NCBI GenBank assembly: GCA_013139415.1
Contig: WTAT01000424.1
Span: forward strand, 1 to 41,299
Length of the DNA stretch: 41,299 nt
Source of the DNA: Desulforhopalus sp.
GTDB lineage: Bacteria > Desulfobacterota > Desulfobulbia > Desulfobulbales > Desulfocapsaceae
Direction of reading: 5' to 3'
Part shown: positions 36,986-41,299 of the stretch, piece by piece
Position numbering within the stretch: the first letter of the stretch is position 1
How the letters are laid out: each line of letters opens with the position of its first letter
Translations under genes and position numbers: made by a program
Notes under the pieces: generated by a model
Told to the model about the DNA's origin: nothing
The model's database searches: none
The model's input: the letters and a program-made list of their open reading frames with translations, nothing else

Positions 36986-38191
36986 TTAATTAAGTCGAGT
37001 CTCCAGGGGGCGTCCATTCTTGGCAATTTGCCTGAGAAACAACCAGGCCACCGGCGGTAACATTAGCGCAAAAGCATAGCTAAGCAGCAGAAAAGTCTGC
37101 TGAACACCAACCTTATCGGCAAGCATGCCGACCAGTGGGCCAGTGCAAACGAAACTGAGGCGGAAGACGAGTGACTGCAGGGAGAGAATTCCGGCACGAT
37201 TTGCGGAGGGAATCTCCTGTTGAGCGTGATTGAGCATCATCGGCCCCCGCAGACCGCGCATACAGGTCAGCAAGTAATAGAAAAGGAAGCCCCAGAGCCC
37301 ACCAACCAGTCCGAGCCCCAGATAGCCTGCGATGATCAACAGAATGAACAACACTACCATACGCCGGTCGCCCAGTTTCAGATGACTACGATAGCTGGCC
37401 AGGGCAAACAGGGCGACGCTCAGGTTGGCGACGGCCCAGATCGGTCCGAACCAGGCGAGTGGCACACCCCCGTCCTGCATGTAAGGCTGAATCAGCCAGA
37501 CCGGATAGAAAGAGGCTATTCCCATTATCAGGTTCAAAAGGATGGTGTAGCGTAGCCGCCGGTTCTCCACCAGCGCGTAGCTGGTCGACTGCCAGGCCTC
37601 AGCAAAATGGCTGGTCGGTGGTTTGTGTTTTCGCTGTGGCTCGACCAGGGTGCGGGTAAGCAACAAGGCAAGGATCCAGACGACCACCTGAATCAGGAAA
37701 GGGAGCAGCGGGGCTGCTGCATAGAGCAGACCGGCAAAGATCGCGCCGCAGGCTTCGCCGCACTGGCCGAGTCCGTTCATTCGCCCTTCGTAACGGGCGT
37801 ATTGCTGTTCTTTCCCCCCGACCTTCAGGCTTTCGTAAAGCAGGGCATTGTCAGAGCCACTGATAAAGGAGAAGGAAATCCCGAGTATAATCTCAGCAAC
37901 CAGTACCTGACTGAAGGAATCCGCAAAGGAATAAAGCCCCCAGCCGATAATTCCCAGCAGGGAGGCAAAATTGAGGGCGGCACGGTAACCAATCCTATCG
38001 CTCAGATAGCCCGAAGGGTACTCCATAATCGCCATGGCGATGGAGTAGACCCCTTGCAACAGCAAGATCTGCGTTAGGCTCAAGCCGATCTGGTCCTTCC
38101 AGAACAGAGTAATGATCGCCATCGGAAACAGACTCATCTTCAGGAAGGAGAAAAGGTAAAGTTTCTTTATATTTGAGTGAACATTGGTCAT
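36986..38191 (-). CDS. MFS transporter
   Basis: 12-TM pattern, EYPSGYLSDRIGYRAALNFASLLGIIGWGLYSFA. Confidence 0.9.
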   Translation of the reverse strand: MTNVHSNIKKLYLFSFLKMSLFPMAIITLFWKDQIGLSLTQILLLQGVYSIAMAIMEYPSGYLSDRIGYRAALNFASLLGIIGWGLYSFADSFSQVLVAEIILGISFSFISGSDNALLYESLKVGGKEQQYARYEGRMNGLGQCGEACGAIFAGLLYAAAPLLPFLIQVVVWILALLLTRTLVEPQRKHKPPTSHFAEAWQSTSYALVENRRLRYTILLNLIMGIASFYPVWLIQPYMQDGGVPLAWFGPIWAVANLSVALFALASYRSHLKLGDRRMVVLFILLIIAGYLGLGLVGGLWGFLFYYLLTCMRGLRGPMMLNHAQQEIPSANRAGILSLQSLVFRLSFVCTGPLVGMLADKVGVQQTFLLLSYAFALMLPPVAWLFLRQIAKNGRPLETRLN

Positions 38192-38233
38192 GGACGGCAG
38201 AATAGCCTGCTTTTTGATTTCTGTCGCCTGTCT

Positions 38234-38392
38234 TCAGTGATCTTTTTCATCGTCCGGAAAAACTGATAACACTGGAGCTTCATTTCCACGAGAGCAGAAG
38301 AGATTCCGGCATGCCTGACAGTGCCTCGGCCAGGATTCTGCATCGGAATATTTGCTTCCACAATACGAACAACAGGAATGAATTTTCGGCAT
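38234..38392 (-). CDS. short zinc-ribbon protein resembling a truncated NUDIX N-terminus
   Basis: MPKIHSCCSYCGSKYSDAESWPRHCQACRNLFCSRGNEAPVLSVFPDDEKDH*; CxxC...CxxC. Confidence 0.4.
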   Translation of the reverse strand: MPKIHSCCSYCGSKYSDAESWPRHCQACRNLFCSRGNEAPVLSVFPDDEKDH

Positions 38393-38422
38393 AAAAATCC
38401 TTCTTAACCTGAGGGTGCTTAC

Positions 38423-38452
38423 TATAGCGAATATAGCTATAGCGAATATAGC
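38423..38452. repeat. 15-bp perfect tandem duplication
   Basis: TATAGCGAATATAGC twice. Confidence 0.9.
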
Positions 38453-38729
38453 GGAAAGTAGATTCCTGTTTATGCAAGAACCAAAGGATCAAACTCAATT
38501 GTCTTTCTGCCGCTCTTGCAAAACTCACTCCCCAGCACCAAGAATGCGTTGGGCGCAACTCCCTCTTCGTCCACCATCTGAGTCTGAATTTCGTCCCGAA
38601 ACAGCGATCTATCCACAGCCTGCAATTGTTTAGCTGTTGCCCCTGAACCTGACACTAAATAATACACCGGTGAAATACGGTGCATTATTTTGTCGAGGTT
38701 ACTTGTCTTGCCACCAGAGTTCTGTATAA

Positions 38730-39200
38730 TTAAGCAATTAACCCTTCACTGTATTTTCGATTGCTGTAGGTTAGTGCGACCGAGCGATTTGTTGCCCCTG
38801 AATCCTTGAGGCTGACGTGCACCCATCCTGAGGTAGGCTCGCCTTGCCGATAACATTCCAGAATAACTTGATCAAAATCCAGATTATCCCTTATCCATAC
38901 AGATAAATCATAATTACTTACCCCTGCAACCTCTATATCAACAGCCTCAGCCAGACAATGTTGTGATTTCTTTGCACCGCCTATTTCTTTATTCAATTCA
39001 GGGCTCCGGTACCCGCTATTGGGTCTGAATGGCACCCCATAATGTTTACGAACCGGTTCCAACAATTTTTCACAGATGCGCTTCAGCTTAGGAATTAAAT
39101 CCTGCGGCGGAGTATTATCTATGCCCTTTCTCTCAGCCATTTCCGACCGTATGAGTTCTCCAAAAGTAAAATGTTCGGAAAGTTTTTCATTTCTATCCAT
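38730..39200 (-). CDS. M15-family D,D-peptidase (phage endolysin-like)
   Basis: FTFGELIRSEMAERKGIDNTPP, FRPNSGYRSPELNKEIGGAKKSQHCLAEAVDIEV. Confidence 0.88.
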   Translation of the reverse strand: MDRNEKLSEHFTFGELIRSEMAERKGIDNTPPQDLIPKLKRICEKLLEPVRKHYGVPFRPNSGYRSPELNKEIGGAKKSQHCLAEAVDIEVAGVSNYDLSVWIRDNLDFDQVILECYRQGEPTSGWVHVSLKDSGATNRSVALTYSNRKYSEGLIA

Positions 39201-39210
39201 ATTTTATCTC

Positions 39211-39360
39211 CTAACCCCGGTAAACGGGAAAATAAGCCAGGACTCAGCTCAGTACCCCCTTGAGGGGTATAAGTGCCTTGGTGGTCACTTAAAGTTTCTA
39301 ATTTCAATACACTCTCCATATTTCTTGTTTTTTATGACAGGAAATCTGGAGTAAGTCACT
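39211..39360 (+). repeat. composite dispersed repeat, locus C (full three-module copy)
   Basis: CTAACCCCGGTAAACGGGAAAATAAGCCAGG, AGTACCCCCTTGAGGGGTATA, AGTGCCTT...TTTCTTGTTTTTTATGACAGGAAATCTGGAGTAAGTCACT. Confidence 0.88.
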
Positions 39361-39731
39361 AAAAAATCATTCATCTTTTACACAATGCCAATCATGCACT
39401 GTGTTGTTAATTTCGGCTGAATAACATAAGGCACCCAAAAAAGGGTCACAATACCTGCCACTCGTTAGTGGTACTTTGAAAAATTTGACCATAACGTAAA
39501 TCTAGGAAGAAAAAGCAATTTTTCAAGGTGGTCTTTATTCTTGTGGCTCAGTAGCACTGCGATCATATATTTTTTGTGTAAATCGCTGGTAAACTGGGTG
39601 GACGGGACCGTTACGGACATGGAAAAGTTGGAATGGAGTATTTTTCTTTCCACTCTAGCATGGAGCAGGAGTGTGGGATTTGTAGTTTGCCCAACAAAAA
39701 CTCTACAAACCCCGTATATTCTTTTAAAAAA

Positions 39732-40913
39732 TTACATTCCTTCAACGATTAATGCTGTTCCAAGACCACCACCAATGCACAAGGTCGCGAGACCATATCG
39801 ACCATTGCGGCGCTTGAGTTCATGCAATAAAGTTGTGGCTATTCGAGCACCTGATGCGCCAATGGGATGTCCTAAAGCAATGGCACCACCATTAACATTT
39901 GTTTTTTCCGGATCAAGTTCCAGATCTTTCATAACAGCCAGAGCCTGAGCAGCAAAAGCTTCGTTAGCTTCAACCAGATCAAGATCTTTTACGGTCAGAC
40001 CAGCTTTTTCCAGAGTCTTCCGTGACGATGGCACCGGACCATATCCCATGATTGCAGGGTCTAGACCAGCAGAGCCATAGGAGACGATACGTGCTAACGG
40101 CTTGACACCCAATTCTTTTGCCTTGTCAGCGGACATAACAATCAACATCGCTGCTGCATCATTGAGTCCGGAAGCATTACCCGCAGTTACCGTGCCATCT
40201 TTTTTGAAGGCTGGACGCAGTTTGGCCATACCTTCGATGGTCGCACCAAAACGAGGAAATTCGTCCGTATCAACTACCTTGGGTTCCCCCTTTCTTTGTG
40301 GAATTTTTACGGGAACGATTTCGTCACTCATACGACCTGCACGAATTGCTGCTTCAGCTTTCTGCTGACTGCCAAGAGCAAACTGATCCTGAGCTTCACG
40401 GGTGATTCCCCACTTCTCTGCGACGTTTTCAGCGGTAATACCCATGTGGTAATCGTTGTACGCATCCCAGAGACCATCTTGGATCATCGAATCCACCAGG
40501 GCCCCATTTCCCATTCGATACCCGTAACGAGCCTTTTCAAGCAGGAATGGAGCCTTGCTCATATTTTCAGTACCACCTGCCAGAACCACTTCGGCATCAC
40601 CTGCTTTGATAACCTGAGCTGCAAGGCTGATGGCCCGCAAGCCTGATCCACAAACTTTATTGATGGTAAGACAACTGGTTTCTATAGGTAATCCAGCTCT
40701 GATTGCCACTTGACGGGCAATATTTTGTCCCAGGCCAGCTGAGAGCACATTACCTATAATTGCTTCATCAATAACTGACGAATCTATGCCCGCCCGCTCA
40801 ATCGCAGCCTCTGCTGCAATTCTACCAAGTTCAACGGCATCAATACCTGCAAGGGATCCGCCAAAACTGCCGGTTGGCGTTCTGGCGGCACTAGCTATGA
40901 CTATTTCACGCAT
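39732..40913 (-). CDS. acetyl-CoA C-acetyltransferase (thiolase)
   Basis: [64 protein letters not shown]. Confidence 0.95.
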   Translation of the reverse strand: MREIVIASAARTPTGSFGGSLAGIDAVELGRIAAEAAIERAGIDSSVIDEAIIGNVLSAGLGQNIARQVAIRAGLPIETSCLTINKVCGSGLRAISLAAQVIKAGDAEVVLAGGTENMSKAPFLLEKARYGYRMGNGALVDSMIQDGLWDAYNDYHMGITAENVAEKWGITREAQDQFALGSQQKAEAAIRAGRMSDEIVPVKIPQRKGEPKVVDTDEFPRFGATIEGMAKLRPAFKKDGTVTAGNASGLNDAAAMLIVMSADKAKELGVKPLARIVSYGSAGLDPAIMGYGPVPSSRKTLEKAGLTVKDLDLVEANEAFAAQALAVMKDLELDPEKTNVNGGAIALGHPIGASGARIATTLLHELKRRNGRYGLATLCIGGGLGTALIVEGM

Positions 40914-40987
40914 GTTTTTTTACTCCTTAATCGATTTTTGATTGTTTGCAGTGCAGGAACCCAATTCCTCCACCATAGGTTTATTAC

Positions 40988-41209
40988 TCAACTAGTTCCA
41001 TATTTGCAATTACGGTCTGGGACATCCTTCAAATTGTCTTCGTCAATTTCAGCAACCAGTCGGAAAAAAAAGACCTCCCCCATGTACCAACGGACGAGGT
41101 AACGCATGATTTTTACACGCTTGCCCACTACTTTGGCAATGTCTGCTTCCACACCGCCAAGGCGAAACCGTCCCTGATTAATTTTTCGCGCCTGTAGCCG
41201 ATGGCCCAA
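40988..41209 (-). CDS. hypothetical protein (73 aa)
   Basis: Open frame upstream of thiolase: GGVEADIAKVVGKRVKIMRYLVRWYMGEVFFFRLVAEID. Confidence 0.35.
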   Translation of the reverse strand: MGHRLQARKINQGRFRLGGVEADIAKVVGKRVKIMRYLVRWYMGEVFFFRLVAEIDEDNLKDVPDRNCKYGTS

Positions 41210-41299
41210 ACAATAAGAATTTTATTCACCAAATCAGCCTGTTAATGAAGTAGTTCAAGTCTGATCATACACTAAAAAGATAAATCGACTGTTCGTTAG

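Noticed and set aside
38470-38685. 71-aa - strand ORF with protein-like C-terminus (FRDEIQTQMVDEEGVAPNAFLVLGSEFCKSG)
   Set aside because: Composition looks coding but I cannot assign a family or a credible start; left uncalled.
39465-39948. Overlapping ORFs downstream of the thiolase (39465-39653 -, 39541-39948 +)
   Set aside because: No recognisable motif; the larger one overlaps the thiolase 3' end antisense.
1-41299. CRISPR array, tRNA/rRNA genes, transposase or integrase
   Set aside because: None recognised on either strand; the repeats are dispersed and unevenly spaced, not CRISPR-like.

Overview
The window is about 41.3 kb, AT-leaning and gene-dense. Family content (NrfD modules, multiheme c-type cytochromes, LarE/LarB, a complete T2SS) suggests a sulfate-reducing-type Desulfobacterota; the taxonomy is inference. 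Blocks: (1) 0.5-11.1 kb, + strand: PAS histidine kinase, sigma-54 response regulator, three tandem paralogous ~70-aa single-TM proteins behind a GG-N10-GC promoter, an extra FtsH-type AAA protease, a kinase-less membrane protein ending in a degenerate DHp helix, then a nonaheme (3 x triheme) c7-type cytochrome, an NrfD-like quinone-interacting membrane subunit and a TAT-type 4x[4Fe-4S] protein. (2) 11.3-15.5 kb: SpoIIE-type phosphatase with an in-frame TGA near its 5' end, Ni-superoxide dismutase with a Sec signal peptide, an FadR/GntR regulator with a 1-nt frameshift, and a YhhQ/VUT queuosine-precursor transporter preceded by a convincing preQ1-I riboswitch. (3) 15.7-18.4 kb, - strand: a second FeS/triheme cytochrome/NrfD module with different gene order. 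(4) 19.4-33.8 kb: T2SS locus (gspFGHIJKLMNCDE on -, gspAB-like on +). (5) 34-41 kb: larE-larB, DnaQ-like exonuclease, CHASE-domain remnant, MFS transporter, M15 peptidase, thiolase. A composite, hairpin-forming dispersed repeat family (termini AGTGCCTT...AAGGCACT plus a ~30-nt CCTGGCTTTCTTCCCGTTTACCGGGGTTAG module) is scattered through intergenic and gene-edge positions. No tRNA, rRNA, CRISPR or transposase was recognised. All family calls are by eye from the translated sequences; no searches were run.
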